Of a DNA stretch of 64,000 nucleotides, positions 8,919-16,485 are shown in pieces. The stretch's first letter is position 1, and each line of letters opens with the position of its first letter. Origin of the DNA: Actinacidiphila rubida (lineage in GTDB: Bacteria > Actinomycetota > Actinomycetes > Streptomycetales > Streptomycetaceae); assembly GCF_900110255.1 (NCBI RefSeq), contig NZ_FODD01000016.1, forward strand, positions 124,001 to 188,000, in the 5' to 3' direction. A program made the position numbers and the translations under genes. The notes beneath the pieces are model-generated. The model was not told where the DNA came from, searched no databases, and saw only the letters and a list, made by a program, of their open reading frames with translations.

Positions 8919-9749
8919 ATGACCGTCAGCGGCATCGACGTCGCCTCCTACCAGAGCACCGACTACAGCACCGCGGGCCTGAGCTTCGTAATGGTCAAGG
9001 CGACCGAGGGCAGCAGCTACGTCAACCCCCGCCACGCCGCGCAGGTCGCGACGGGCCGCGGCCACGGACTGGTCGTCGGCCACTACCACTTCGCCCGCCC
9101 CGGCTCGATGACCGCGCAGGTCACGTACTTCCTGCAGCACGCCGCCCCCGGGACGGGCGACGTGCTCGCGCTGGACTGGGAGGACGCCGGGGTCTCGGGC
9201 GCCGAGAAGGACGAGTTCATCAAGCACCTGCAGGCCGCGTCACCCGCGCACCGCGTGGTGCTCTACTGCAACCGCGACTTCTGGCTGAACCGCGACCGGA
9301 CCAGCTTCTGCGGCGACGGCCTGTGGATCGCCGACCCGAACGCCCCGGCCGGCCACCCCCAGATCACCCACCCGTGGACGTTCCACCAGTACAGCGAGAC
9401 CGGCGGCGTCGACCACGACGTGGCGAACTTCGCGAGTGCCGCCGCCCTGCGCACCTGGGCGTCCAAGGGCCACGCACCCGCCTACGAGCCGTTCCCCGGC
9501 GTGGCCTGGTTCACCGTGGGCCGCCGCTCGCCGATCGTGGCCGCGATGCACGACCGGCTCGTCGCCGTCGGCTGCAACCACTACCAGAGCAGCGCCAACA
9601 AGGACGTCATCGGCTCCGGCGACATCGCCTCCTACGAGGCGTGGCAGCGCAAGTACAACGCCGAGCACCACAAGGGCTGGACCGGGGCGGCGCTGAAGTG
9701 GCCGCCGGGAAAGGAGACCTGGGACGCGCTCAGGGTGCCGAACGTGTAG
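8919..9749 (+). CDS. GH25 lysozyme (muramidase) with C-terminal wall-binding domain
   Basis: A 276-residue protein. Residues 1-185 form the GH25 barrel: GIDVASYQ with Asp7 and LALDWED with Asp86 and Glu88, the DxE pair that cuts MurNAc-GlcNAc bonds. Residues about 195-276 (VAWFTVGRRSPIVAAMHDRL...) form a small wall-binding domain like those of actinomycete and actinophage endolysins. GAAAGGA-like sequence (GAAAGGA) precedes ATG 8919 by about 7 bases. There is no signal peptide, unlike secreted Streptomyces lysozymes; this resembles phage endolysins, which need a holin or lysis for release. No other phage gene is nearby. Confidence 0.88.
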   Translation: MTVSGIDVASYQSTDYSTAGLSFVMVKATEGSSYVNPRHAAQVATGRGHGLVVGHYHFARPGSMTAQVTYFLQHAAPGTGDVLALDWEDAGVSGAEKDEFIKHLQAASPAHRVVLYCNRDFWLNRDRTSFCGDGLWIADPNAPAGHPQITHPWTFHQYSETGGVDHDVANFASAAALRTWASKGHAPAYEPFPGVAWFTVGRRSPIVAAMHDRLVAVGCNHYQSSANKDVIGSGDIASYEAWQRKYNAEHHKGWTGAALKWPPGKETWDALRVPNV

Positions 9750-9807
9750 CCGGCCCGCCAGGGGGGCGGCACGACGCGAACCCCCCGCCCCGCGCGCGCC
9801 GTGTCAC

Positions 9808-9838
9808 GGGCCGCCCGACGGGTGACGCCGGGCGGCCC
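9808..9838 (+). terminator. Hairpin terminator after the lysozyme gene
   Basis: Perfect 10-bp stem GGGCCGCCCG / CGGGCGGCCC with an 11-base loop, 59 bases downstream of the lysozyme stop. A weaker GGGGGG...CCCCCC hairpin lies before it. Confidence 0.55.
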
Positions 9839-9877
9839 GGCCGTTAGCCCGGCGCCGATCCGGGAAGAGCCCTCACC

Positions 9878-10918
9878 ATGGAGCCGATCGAGGCACTGGA
9901 ACGGATCGCGTTCCTGCTGGAACGCGCGGAGGCGCCCACGTACCGCGTCCGGGCGTTCCGCAACGCCGCGGACGTGCTCGCCGCGCTGCCCGCCGAGGAG
10001 CGCGAGCGGCGCGCCCGCACCGGACGCTTCACCGACCTCAAGGGCATCGGCGGGACCACCGGTCAGGTGATCGCCGACGCGTACGCGGGCCGCACCCCCA
10101 CCTACCTGGCGGATCTCGAGGAGGAGGCCCGCACGCCGCTGGCCGAGGGCGGGCAGCAGTTGCGGGAGGCGCTGCGGGGCGACTGCCACGTGCACTCCGA
10201 CTGGTCGGACGGCGGCAGCCCCGTCATGACGATGGCCCGCGCCGCCCGCGACCTCGGCCACGACTGGGCGGTGCTCACCGACCACAGCCCGCGGCTGAAG
10301 GTCGCCCGCGGGCTGACCGCCGAGCGGCTGCTGCGCCAGCTCGACGTGGTCGACGAGGTCAACGCCGAGCTCGCGCCCTTCCGGCTGCTCACCGGCATCG
10401 AGTGCGACATCCTGCCCGACGGCTCGCTGGACCAGCGCGACGACCTGCTGGCGCGGCTGGACGTCGTGGTGGCCTCCGCCCACTCCGAACTGCGCATGCC
10501 CGCCGAGGCGTTCACCCGCCGGCTGGTCGCCGCCGTCGCCAACCCGCTGGTCGACGTGCTCGGGCACTGCACGGGACGGCTGATCACGCCCCGCGGCCGG
10601 CAGGGCAAGGAGCGTCCCGAGTCGACGTTCGACGCGGCCGAGGTGTTCGCCGCCTGCGCGTCCTCCGGCACCGCGGTCGAGCTCAACAGCAGCCCGCACC
10701 GCCTCGACCCGCCGCGCCGGCTGCTCGCCCAGGCCCTGGAGGCCGGCACCCTGTTCAGCATCGACAGCGACGCCCACGCGCCGGGCCAGCTCGACTGGCA
10801 GATCCTCAGCTGCGCCCGCGCGGAGGAGGCCGGCATCCCCGCCGGGCGGATCGTCACGACCTGGAGCGCCGGCGAGCTGCTGCACTGGGCGGCGACCCGC
10901 GAGGTCCCGCGGGGCTGA
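9878..10918 (+). CDS. PHP-domain phosphoesterase with N-terminal helix-hairpin-helix (PolX-like without polymerase)
   Basis: A 346-residue protein. Residues 1-75 resemble the helical N-terminal domain of PolX (IEALERIAFLLE...YRVRAFRNAADVL) followed by an HhH-like LKGIGGTTGQVIADA. Residues from about 100 form a PHP barrel: DCHVHSDWSDGG (metal ligands Asp102, His104, His106), LTDHSP, GIECDI, ASAHSEL, LGHCTGRLI and DSDAHAPGQL. These supply the trinuclear metal site. It is probably a metal-dependent phosphoesterase or 3'-5' nuclease acting on DNA ends. The nucleotidyltransferase core of PolX is missing, as in other actinobacterial relatives. Confidence 0.88.
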   Translation: MEPIEALERIAFLLERAEAPTYRVRAFRNAADVLAALPAEERERRARTGRFTDLKGIGGTTGQVIADAYAGRTPTYLADLEEEARTPLAEGGQQLREALRGDCHVHSDWSDGGSPVMTMARAARDLGHDWAVLTDHSPRLKVARGLTAERLLRQLDVVDEVNAELAPFRLLTGIECDILPDGSLDQRDDLLARLDVVVASAHSELRMPAEAFTRRLVAAVANPLVDVLGHCTGRLITPRGRQGKERPESTFDAAEVFAACASSGTAVELNSSPHRLDPPRRLLAQALEAGTLFSIDSDAHAPGQLDWQILSCARAEEAGIPAGRIVTTWSAGELLHWAATREVPRG

Positions 10919-10928
10919 GCACGCGGTG

Positions 10929-10962
10929 GCGGGCCCGGCCGGGACGTCCCGGCCGGACCCGC
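10929..10962. terminator. Bidirectional terminator between converging genes
   Basis: Fifteen-bp stem with one mismatch around CCGGCCGGGA CG TCCCGGCCGG. It lies between the stops of the PHP gene (+) and the CBM2 hydrolase (-). Confidence 0.7.
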
Positions 10963-10985
10963 CCGCCGTGCACGGTCCGGTACCG

Positions 10986-13067
10986 TCAGGTGGTGGTGCA
11001 GACCGTGCCGTTCAGGGTGAACACCGTCGGCGGGGGATAGGCCCCGGTGGTGGCGCCGGTGAAGCCGAAGCTCGCGGAGTTGCCGCCGTTCGCGGCGAGC
11101 GTGCCGTTCCAGTCGACCGGAGTGGCCACCACGTTCCGGCCCTGCTGGCTGACGTGCGCGTTCCAGAACCCGCTCACCGTCTCGCCGGCCGACGGGAACG
11201 TGAACGCCAGCGTCCAGCCGGTGACCGGGTTCGGGCCCGTGTCGGTCACGGTCACGTTCGCGTTGTAGCCGTTGCCCCAGCCCGCCGTGACCTGGAAGGA
11301 CACCTGGCAGGTGGAGTGGGCGGGCGTCCCCGTGCGGACCGTGACCGGCTGCGAGGGCCGGGACAGCCGCCCGTCCGCGTCACGGGCGAGCACGTTCCAC
11401 GTGTAGGTCGTGCCCGGGGTCAGGTTGGGCACCGTCGCCGAGGTGCCGGTCGAGTCGGCCAGCAGTTCGCTGGTCGTGCCGTTCTGCCGGTACACCTCGT
11501 AGCGCACCGGCGTCCCGCCGGTCGAAGGGGTCCACGCCACCGTCGCGTCGGTGGCGTCCGCGGCCGTCACCCGCGGCGCGCCCGGCGCGGACAGCGTCGA
11601 CTGGGTGCCGGCCCGCGGGTGCAGGGTGACCGTGGTGATCGAGAAGGGCGGGAGCGTCTGCGCGGTGACGTCGGCGGAGGTGGTGGAGTCGATCGCGGTC
11701 GCCTGGTCGCGGTAGGTGTCGACGGTCGCGGACGAGGTGTCCGGGGAGAAGCCCGCGTAGTGCAGGGCCACTTGCTGCGCGTGGTCCGGGTCCTTGTTGA
11801 TCAGCATGACGCTCAGGTCTCCGTCGGCGCGGTGCACGGCGTGCGCCGACACCAGCGGGCTCGTGGTGCCCGCGCCCACCAACTGGTCGCCGGGACGCCC
11901 GAGATGGCTGAGCATCGAGATCGCGTGGTAGGTCGGGAACGGGGTGTTGAGCGGTGGCTCGCACACCGAGCCCGTGCAGGTGCCGCTGGAGAGGATGCCG
12001 TAGTCGTTGTAGTCCGTGGCGCCGTCGGGCGCGGTGCTGATCGGCCCCGGCCCGTTGTGGGTGTCCCACCAGTCCACGGTGAACGCCCCGCTCTCCAGGG
12101 CGGTGACGTAGGTGTCGGCGCCGAACAGCGCGTCCGGCTGGGTGTCCTCGTCGACGTTGGAGTTCACCTCGGTGAGCGCGATCGGCGTGCCGGCCGCACC
12201 GGCGGAGTCCAGCTGGTCGCGCAACTGGGCCAGCTCACCGGTGAGTTGCGCAGGCTCGCCGAGCATCTGAGCGGCGTCGGAGCCACCGGGGTACCAGTGC
12301 ACGATCACGAAGTCGGCCTTGCCCGCGATCAGCGGGATCACCGTGTGGTTCCAGTCCGCGCTCTCCCCGGCGGCCATCACCCCGTCGGGCCAGTTGCCCG
12401 GCAGCGTCAGCACCGCGCCGATCCTCACCGTCGGGTCGACGGCCTTCATGGCCGTCGCGAAGTCGGCGACGTTGTGCGCGTAGGCCGTCGGCGAGGTGTC
12501 CGCGTGGTCGTCGTGCTCCCAACCCGAACCGTAATGGCCGTTGCCGTACAGCTCGTTGCCGATCTCCCAGTACTTCGCGCCGTAGTGTTTCGTCACGTTG
12601 GCGTAGCGGACCCAGTCGGCCGCTTCCTGCGGCGTGCCCGAACCGTAGTTGGCGATGAGGATCGGCTGCGCGCCGATCTTCTGCACGGTGCCCATGAACG
12701 CGTCGAAGTCGGTGCCCGGGGCGACGTAGCCGCCCGGCGCGGTGTTGTCCTGCCAGTGGTAGATGTCGCCGTACGACCCGCCGGGATACCGCAGCATCCC
12801 GACGTTGGCGCTCTGCAGCAGGTCCTGCACCTGCGGGACGTTCATCTGGGAGTCCCAGACCGCGCTGTTGAGGCCGTACGCGGTGTCCGGGATGGTGCCC
12901 TGGCCCTCGGCGGCGTTGACGGTCACGTCCACCGGGGCGGGTTCGGCGGTGTCGGCGGCGGCCGTGCCGCCGCCCGAGAGCAGGGCGGCGCCGAGGACCG
13001 CGGTGGACAGCGCGGCGGCGGCGCGCAGGCGCCACTGTGCCGCGGACAGGGATCGGGGGAGGCGCAC
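10986..13067 (-). CDS. Secreted clan GH-A glycoside hydrolase (GH39/GH51-like) with FnIII and CBM2
   Basis: A 693-residue secreted enzyme. A signal peptide (MRLPRS..., hydrophobic core, GTAAADTAE) is followed by a TIM-barrel domain with RYPGGSYGDIYHW, the acid/base Glu172 in WEIGNELYG and the nucleophile Glu300 in ALTEVN. A fibronectin type III module spans about 492-580. A CBM2 cellulose/xylan-binding module spans 586-693, with terminal cysteines and the conserved tryptophans. The fold suggests alpha-L-arabinofuranosidase or a related exo-glycosidase on plant cell walls. GTG 13067 is chosen because AAGGTGAG lies seven bases upstream; ATG 13103 is the alternative. A CebR box upstream predicts induction by cello-oligosaccharides. 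Confidence 0.85.
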   Translation of the reverse strand: MRLPRSLSAAQWRLRAAAALSTAVLGAALLSGGGTAAADTAEPAPVDVTVNAAEGQGTIPDTAYGLNSAVWDSQMNVPQVQDLLQSANVGMLRYPGGSYGDIYHWQDNTAPGGYVAPGTDFDAFMGTVQKIGAQPILIANYGSGTPQEAADWVRYANVTKHYGAKYWEIGNELYGNGHYGSGWEHDDHADTSPTAYAHNVADFATAMKAVDPTVRIGAVLTLPGNWPDGVMAAGESADWNHTVIPLIAGKADFVIVHWYPGGSDAAQMLGEPAQLTGELAQLRDQLDSAGAAGTPIALTEVNSNVDEDTQPDALFGADTYVTALESGAFTVDWWDTHNGPGPISTAPDGATDYNDYGILSSGTCTGSVCEPPLNTPFPTYHAISMLSHLGRPGDQLVGAGTTSPLVSAHAVHRADGDLSVMLINKDPDHAQQVALHYAGFSPDTSSATVDTYRDQATAIDSTTSADVTAQTLPPFSITTVTLHPRAGTQSTLSAPGAPRVTAADATDATVAWTPSTGGTPVRYEVYRQNGTTSELLADSTGTSATVPNLTPGTTYTWNVLARDADGRLSRPSQPVTVRTGTPAHSTCQVSFQVTAGWGNGYNANVTVTDTGPNPVTGWTLAFTFPSAGETVSGFWNAHVSQQGRNVVATPVDWNGTLAANGGNSASFGFTGATTGAYPPPTVFTLNGTVCTTT

Positions 13068-13137
13068 GACGGATCTCACCTTCGGGAGGCGGGTGGGGGG
13101 CATGCGTGCGGGACGAGATGCCGGGGATGGGGCCCCG

Positions 13138-13151
13138 TGGGAGCGCTCCCA
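13138..13151. promoter_or_regulatory. CebR operator (perfect CebR box)
   Basis: TGGGAGCGCTCCCA, a perfect 14-bp palindrome identical to the consensus operator of the LacI-family cellulose regulator CebR of Streptomyces. It lies 71 bases upstream of the GTG of the CBM2 hydrolase and after the stop of the phosphotransferase gene. Confidence 0.88.
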
Positions 13152-13192
13152 TGTTTGGCCGCGCACCCCACCCCTGTCAATGCCCCTGGGGG

Positions 13193-14236
13193 TCAATACA
13201 CCTGGGGTCCGTCGCCGCCGAGGCCCACGAGTTTCCGGGCCTCGTGGAGGTTGTGCTCGACGATGCCCGTCATGAAGTCGCGGTCGGGGAAGTCGCCGTC
13301 GAGGAGGCGCAGGGGGCCGGCGACCAGGGACAGGCGCATGGCGAGCAGGTAGAGGGCGAGGCGCCGCGCGTCCAGGCCGCCGGTGCGCAGCGCGGCGTAG
13401 TGCGGGCCGAAACGGAGCTCCAGGAAGACGTGCTCCCATTCGATGTCGAAGAACATCAGGCCCTCGATGTCGATGAGGACCGGCCGTCCCCGGTCGTCCA
13501 CCAGGACGTGGTCCGGGCCGAGTTCGCCGTGGACGAGGCTGTGGTCGGCACGCGGGGACACCGCGTCGAAGGCCTCGTGCAGCGCGTCGTGGAGGGCGGT
13601 GCCCGCGGCCGCCGCCCGGGGATCGCGCTGGGACGCCTCGGCGAGGTCCGCCAACGCCCGGTCGAGCACGATCCGTTCGCACGACACTCCGCGCGACGCG
13701 CCTCCCTCGTCCAGCAGCGCGACCTTGCCGAACGCCGGGTCGCGGCATTCCCGCATCGCGGCCAGGCCCTCTGCGAGGCGGCCCAGCACCGGCCGGGCCG
13801 CCGCCGGATCGGCGCGGATCAGGGTTTCGAGCGTCGGTCCCCGGAGATCCTCGACCACCGCGAAGTCCGCGGTGTGGCGCCGCCGGCTCCCGTCCGACCA
13901 GTGCAGGTGCGGGGTGCGCAGGCCGAGGTCCGTCAGCCGGCGGTGCGCGGCCACGAACAGGCCGAGGCCCGACGCGGGGGAGAAGGGGTCGCGGCGGTCG
14001 TCGGCGTCGGGCCCCGGACCGGCGGCCGGCTGCCAGAAGTTCTCCGACTCGTCCCACGCGTAGGCGACGGCGGTCGAGCCGTCGTCGAGGACCAGGCGGT
14101 ACACGCCCTTCTTGCTGCCGCCCCGCAGCCGCACCGCCCCGCGCAGGGTGCGGCGCCCGTCGAAGGCGTCCCGGACGATTCCGCCGAGGTGTTCCCGGAC
14201 GGGGAAAGCCCGCTCCCTCGCGCGGTCAGCCGGCAT
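13193..14236 (-). CDS. Phosphotransferase-family protein (APH/choline-kinase fold) with altered catalytic motif
   Basis: A 347-residue cytoplasmic protein of the aminoglycoside-phosphotransferase-like kinase fold. A Gly-rich start (LRGGSKKGVYRLVLDDG, 38-54) and the bulky middle domain precede LVHGELGPDHVLVDDRG near 234-250. The usual catalytic HGD...N motif reads HGE...H here. LIDIEGLMFFDIEWE then replaces the canonical metal-binding DFE segment. The substitution may weaken kinase activity or mark a distinct subfamily. It starts inside the upstream methyltransferase gene (11-base overlap), so the two are translationally coupled. The substrate is unknown; resistance or small-metabolite phosphorylation are both possible. 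Confidence 0.8.
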   Translation of the reverse strand: MPADRARERAFPVREHLGGIVRDAFDGRRTLRGAVRLRGGSKKGVYRLVLDDGSTAVAYAWDESENFWQPAAGPGPDADDRRDPFSPASGLGLFVAAHRRLTDLGLRTPHLHWSDGSRRRHTADFAVVEDLRGPTLETLIRADPAAARPVLGRLAEGLAAMRECRDPAFGKVALLDEGGASRGVSCERIVLDRALADLAEASQRDPRAAAAGTALHDALHEAFDAVSPRADHSLVHGELGPDHVLVDDRGRPVLIDIEGLMFFDIEWEHVFLELRFGPHYAALRTGGLDARRLALYLLAMRLSLVAGPLRLLDGDFPDRDFMTGIVEHNLHEARKLVGLGGDGPQVY

Positions 14237-14882
14237 CCGCGCCGCTCCTGAGCACGTCGTAGCCGACGAACGTGAACATGCGCTCGCCTGGCGGCAGTTC
14301 GGCAGGGTGCCCGGTGAACCGGTGGACGCCCACGCCCTGGGCGCGCTCCGGGTCGTTGACCCAGACGCGGGTGAAGGCGCGCTGCTCGAACCAGTCGCAG
14401 ATCTGCGGGAAGGCGTCGGGCCGGTGACGGTTGCGCGTCCAGATCACCGTGCCGCCGTGCGCGCACAGCCGCGTGCAGTACTCCGTGACCCGCTCGATGT
14501 CGGCGAGCGTGATGTTGCCGAACAGCCCGCACAGCAGCACCAGATCGGCGGGGGCGAGGTCCGCGTAGGCGTCGGTGACGGCGGCGTCGCCGGTCACCGC
14601 GTCCAGCCCCGTGAGGCCGAGCGCCGCGGCGGCGCGGCGCGCCGCCGCGGTGTTGCGCGGGTCGAGTTCGACCAGGCGGGCCGTGACGTCGGCGCGGCGC
14701 GGGTGGCCGTCCAGCGCGCCGATCAGGTCGCGCCCCTGTCCGGCGCACGCGCTGACGACGCGGAGCGGGCCGGGCGGGCCGGCGTCCAGGGCGAGCGAGA
14801 TCCGGTGCTGCACGGTGTGCAGGCGCACGGCCAGCGGCGAGTCGGGGGAGTCGTAGGCGCCGTGCCAGGCATGCCAGTCCAT
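14226..14882 (-). CDS. Class I SAM-dependent methyltransferase
   Basis: A 218-residue cytoplasmic enzyme. The SAM-binding motif I is degenerate (LRVVSACAGQGRDLIGAL, about residues 34-51), followed by the acidic LVELDPRN and APADLVLLCGLFGNI. The N terminus DWHAWHGAYDSPDSPLAVRL is characteristic of an actinobacterial group that often sits beside small-molecule kinases. ATG 14882 matches this conserved start; an in-frame ATG at 14939 has no good ribosome site. Its stop overlaps the phosphotransferase start by 11 bases. The methyl acceptor is unknown. Confidence 0.8.
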   Translation of the reverse strand: MDWHAWHGAYDSPDSPLAVRLHTVQHRISLALDAGPPGPLRVVSACAGQGRDLIGALDGHPRRADVTARLVELDPRNTAAARRAAAALGLTGLDAVTGDAAVTDAYADLAPADLVLLCGLFGNITLADIERVTEYCTRLCAHGGTVIWTRNRHRPDAFPQICDWFEQRAFTRVWVNDPERAQGVGVHRFTGHPAELPPGERMFTFVGYDVLRSGADAG

Positions 14883-15026
14883 GCGGGGCACCCTAGGCAA
14901 TGCGGGGTGGCCCGCGCACCCCGAATAGTGGCGGATCACCGGCTTCGGCGCGGTCGGCGAGCGCCCCTGGGCGTGTGGGGGTGCCCCTGGGACGGGTTCC
15001 GACCCGCGGGCCGGATGCGGCCGAGC

Positions 15027-15047
15027 GCGCGGCTCCCCGCGCTTTTT
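15027..15047 (+). terminator. Hairpin with T-tract, plus-strand orientation
   Basis: GCGCGG CTCC CCGCGC followed directly by TTTTT, the textbook intrinsic terminator layout. Both neighbouring genes are on the minus strand, so no coding gene obviously needs it. It could stop antisense transcripts entering the enoyl-CoA hydratase gene, or its stem could also serve the minus strand. Confidence 0.5.
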
Positions 15048-15078
15048 CTGGGCTGCGGGAAGTCCGTCGCGCTGGCGG

Positions 15079-15918
15079 TCAGTCGGCGGGGGGGAGTTCG
15101 ATGAGGGCGTCGCCGAGGGTGAGTTCGAGGGGACCGCGGGTCTGGAGGCCGCGGTCGAAGAGGACGGCGGTGCGCCGCTGGGAGGCCTCCGAGCGGACGT
15201 GCTCCTGGAAGAGGGCCGCGTCGGCGCGGACGGCGTCGGGGGTGGGGAGGGCGACGGCGTTGACCGCGGCCTTCGCGGCGGCCAGGCCCGCGCGGGGGAA
15301 GCCGGCCAGGCGCGCGGCGAGGCGGGCCACGAACGCGTCGAGTTCGGCGTCCGGGAGGGCCCGGTTGATCCAGCCGTAGCGTTCCGCGAGATCCGCGTCG
15401 AAGTCCGCCGAGGTCAGCAGCACCTCCAGGGCGCGGCCGCGGCCGAGCAGCCGGGTCAGGTGCTGGATCGCCCCGGCGCCGGGCGGGGTTCCGACGCCCA
15501 CCTCGATCTGGCACAGCACCGCTTTCTCGCGCGACGCGAACCGCATGTCGCAGGCGAGCAGGAACTCACTGCCCGCGCCGCGGGCCCGGCCGCGCAGCAG
15601 GCCGATCGTGACCACCGGCAGCAGGCTCAGCTTGCGGAACAGCATGCCGAGGGACGCGTCGCCGGGCCCGCCCGCCTTCGCGGCCTCCGCCGTGTACGCG
15701 GCGACCTTCGTCAGGTCGACGTGCGGAAAGAAGAAGTCGCCGTCCGCACTCGTGAAGATCACCACCCGGGGCGCGTCCGGCTGTGACAGGTCGTCGATCA
15801 GCGAGACGAGGTCACGGACGACCTCCGGCCCGATCAGGTTCATCGGCGGCGCGTCGAACCTCGCCGTCATGACCTGGCCGTCCACCCTGACGTCGATCGT
15901 CTCGTACGAGCGGTTCAC
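15079..15918 (-). CDS. Enoyl-CoA hydratase/isomerase family protein
   Basis: A 279-residue crotonase-fold protein. The oxyanion-hole segments are recognisable as VVIFTSADGDFFFPHVDL (about 48-65) and GLLRGRARGAGSEFLLACDMRFAS (about 103-126). The two glutamates of true hydratases are not evident: the first region reads GAGSEF and the second VGVGTPPGAGA. The reaction could therefore be isomerase, hydrolase or another crotonase chemistry. The CoA thioester substrate is unknown. GTG 15918 is chosen for the strong GGGAGGAG seven bases upstream and the fit of MNRSYETIDVRVDG to the family start; the frame extends further upstream without support. Confidence 0.82.
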   Translation of the reverse strand: MNRSYETIDVRVDGQVMTARFDAPPMNLIGPEVVRDLVSLIDDLSQPDAPRVVIFTSADGDFFFPHVDLTKVAAYTAEAAKAGGPGDASLGMLFRKLSLLPVVTIGLLRGRARGAGSEFLLACDMRFASREKAVLCQIEVGVGTPPGAGAIQHLTRLLGRGRALEVLLTSADFDADLAERYGWINRALPDAELDAFVARLAARLAGFPRAGLAAAKAAVNAVALPTPDAVRADAALFQEHVRSEASQRRTAVLFDRGLQTRGPLELTLGDALIELPPAD

Positions 15919-16050
15919 CTCGCTCCTCCCGTCGTCGCGCACGCCGAGCCACCGTAGGCAGGCGCGGGACCCCGCCGCAGAACGATTGGGCGGAACGCGT
16001 GAACGCCCGCGCCGCCCGCCGCGGCCCCGTCCCCGCCTCCCGAGCGGACC

Positions 16051-16064
16051 TAGGGATACCCCTA
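16051..16064. promoter_or_regulatory. Short palindromic element TAGGG-atac-CCCTA
   Basis: A 5-bp inverted repeat with a 4-base centre in the gene-free stretch between the enoyl-CoA hydratase gene and the He_PIG/LuxR relic. It could be a leftover regulator site of the lost LuxR-type gene. No functional evidence. Confidence 0.25.
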
Positions 16065-16114
16065 CTCCCGATGCGCGGCGCCTGCCGGCCCGGTCGCGGC
16101 GCCGCGCACACTCA

Positions 16115-16481
16115 TGCGTCGGCCCGGGCAACCAGAGCGGCACGGTCGGCACCGCGGTGAGCCTCCAGATCCACGCCACCGACCCCGGCGGCCAGTCCCT
16201 CACGTACAGCGCCACCGGGCTGCCCGCGGGCCTGTCCGTCAAGGCCGGCTCGGGCCTGATCTCCGGCACCGTGGGACGGGCCCTGGTCGGAGCGGCTGAC
16301 CTCGACCGAGCGCAGCGTGGTGGCCCGCGTCGCGCAGGGGGCGGGCAACCGCGAGATCGCGGCCGGTCTGGTGGTCAGCGTGAAGACCGTGGAAGCGGCA
16401 CTGACCCGCGCCTACCGCAAGCTCGGGGCGAGGTCGCGGGTCGAGGTCACCCGCATCGTGATGGCCCGCCCCACGGCCTGA
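16115..16481 (+). pseudogene. Relic: He_PIG fragment joined out of frame to a LuxR helix-turn-helix
   Basis: Two unrelated protein fragments lie end to end. From about 16127 the frame reads GNQSGTVGTAVSLQIHATDP and continues LTYSATGLPAGLSVKAGSGLISGTV, a putative Ig-like (He_PIG) module of secreted proteins. Near 16280 homology shifts to another frame, reading ERLTSTERSVVARVAQGAGN, NREIAAGLVVSVKTVEAALT and KLGARSRVEVTRIVMARPTA, then a stop at 16479-16481. This is the DNA-binding end of a LuxR/NarL-type regulator without its sensor part. Neither piece has a start with a ribosome site. The joint suggests a deletion that fused two lost genes. The stop lies 4 bases from the GH65 stop. Confidence 0.7.
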
Positions 16482-16485
16482 CCGT

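Noticed and set aside
10926..13352. 808-codon plus-strand frame over the GH-A hydrolase
   Set aside because: Antisense shadow of the hydrolase gene with no recognisable domain or ribosome site.
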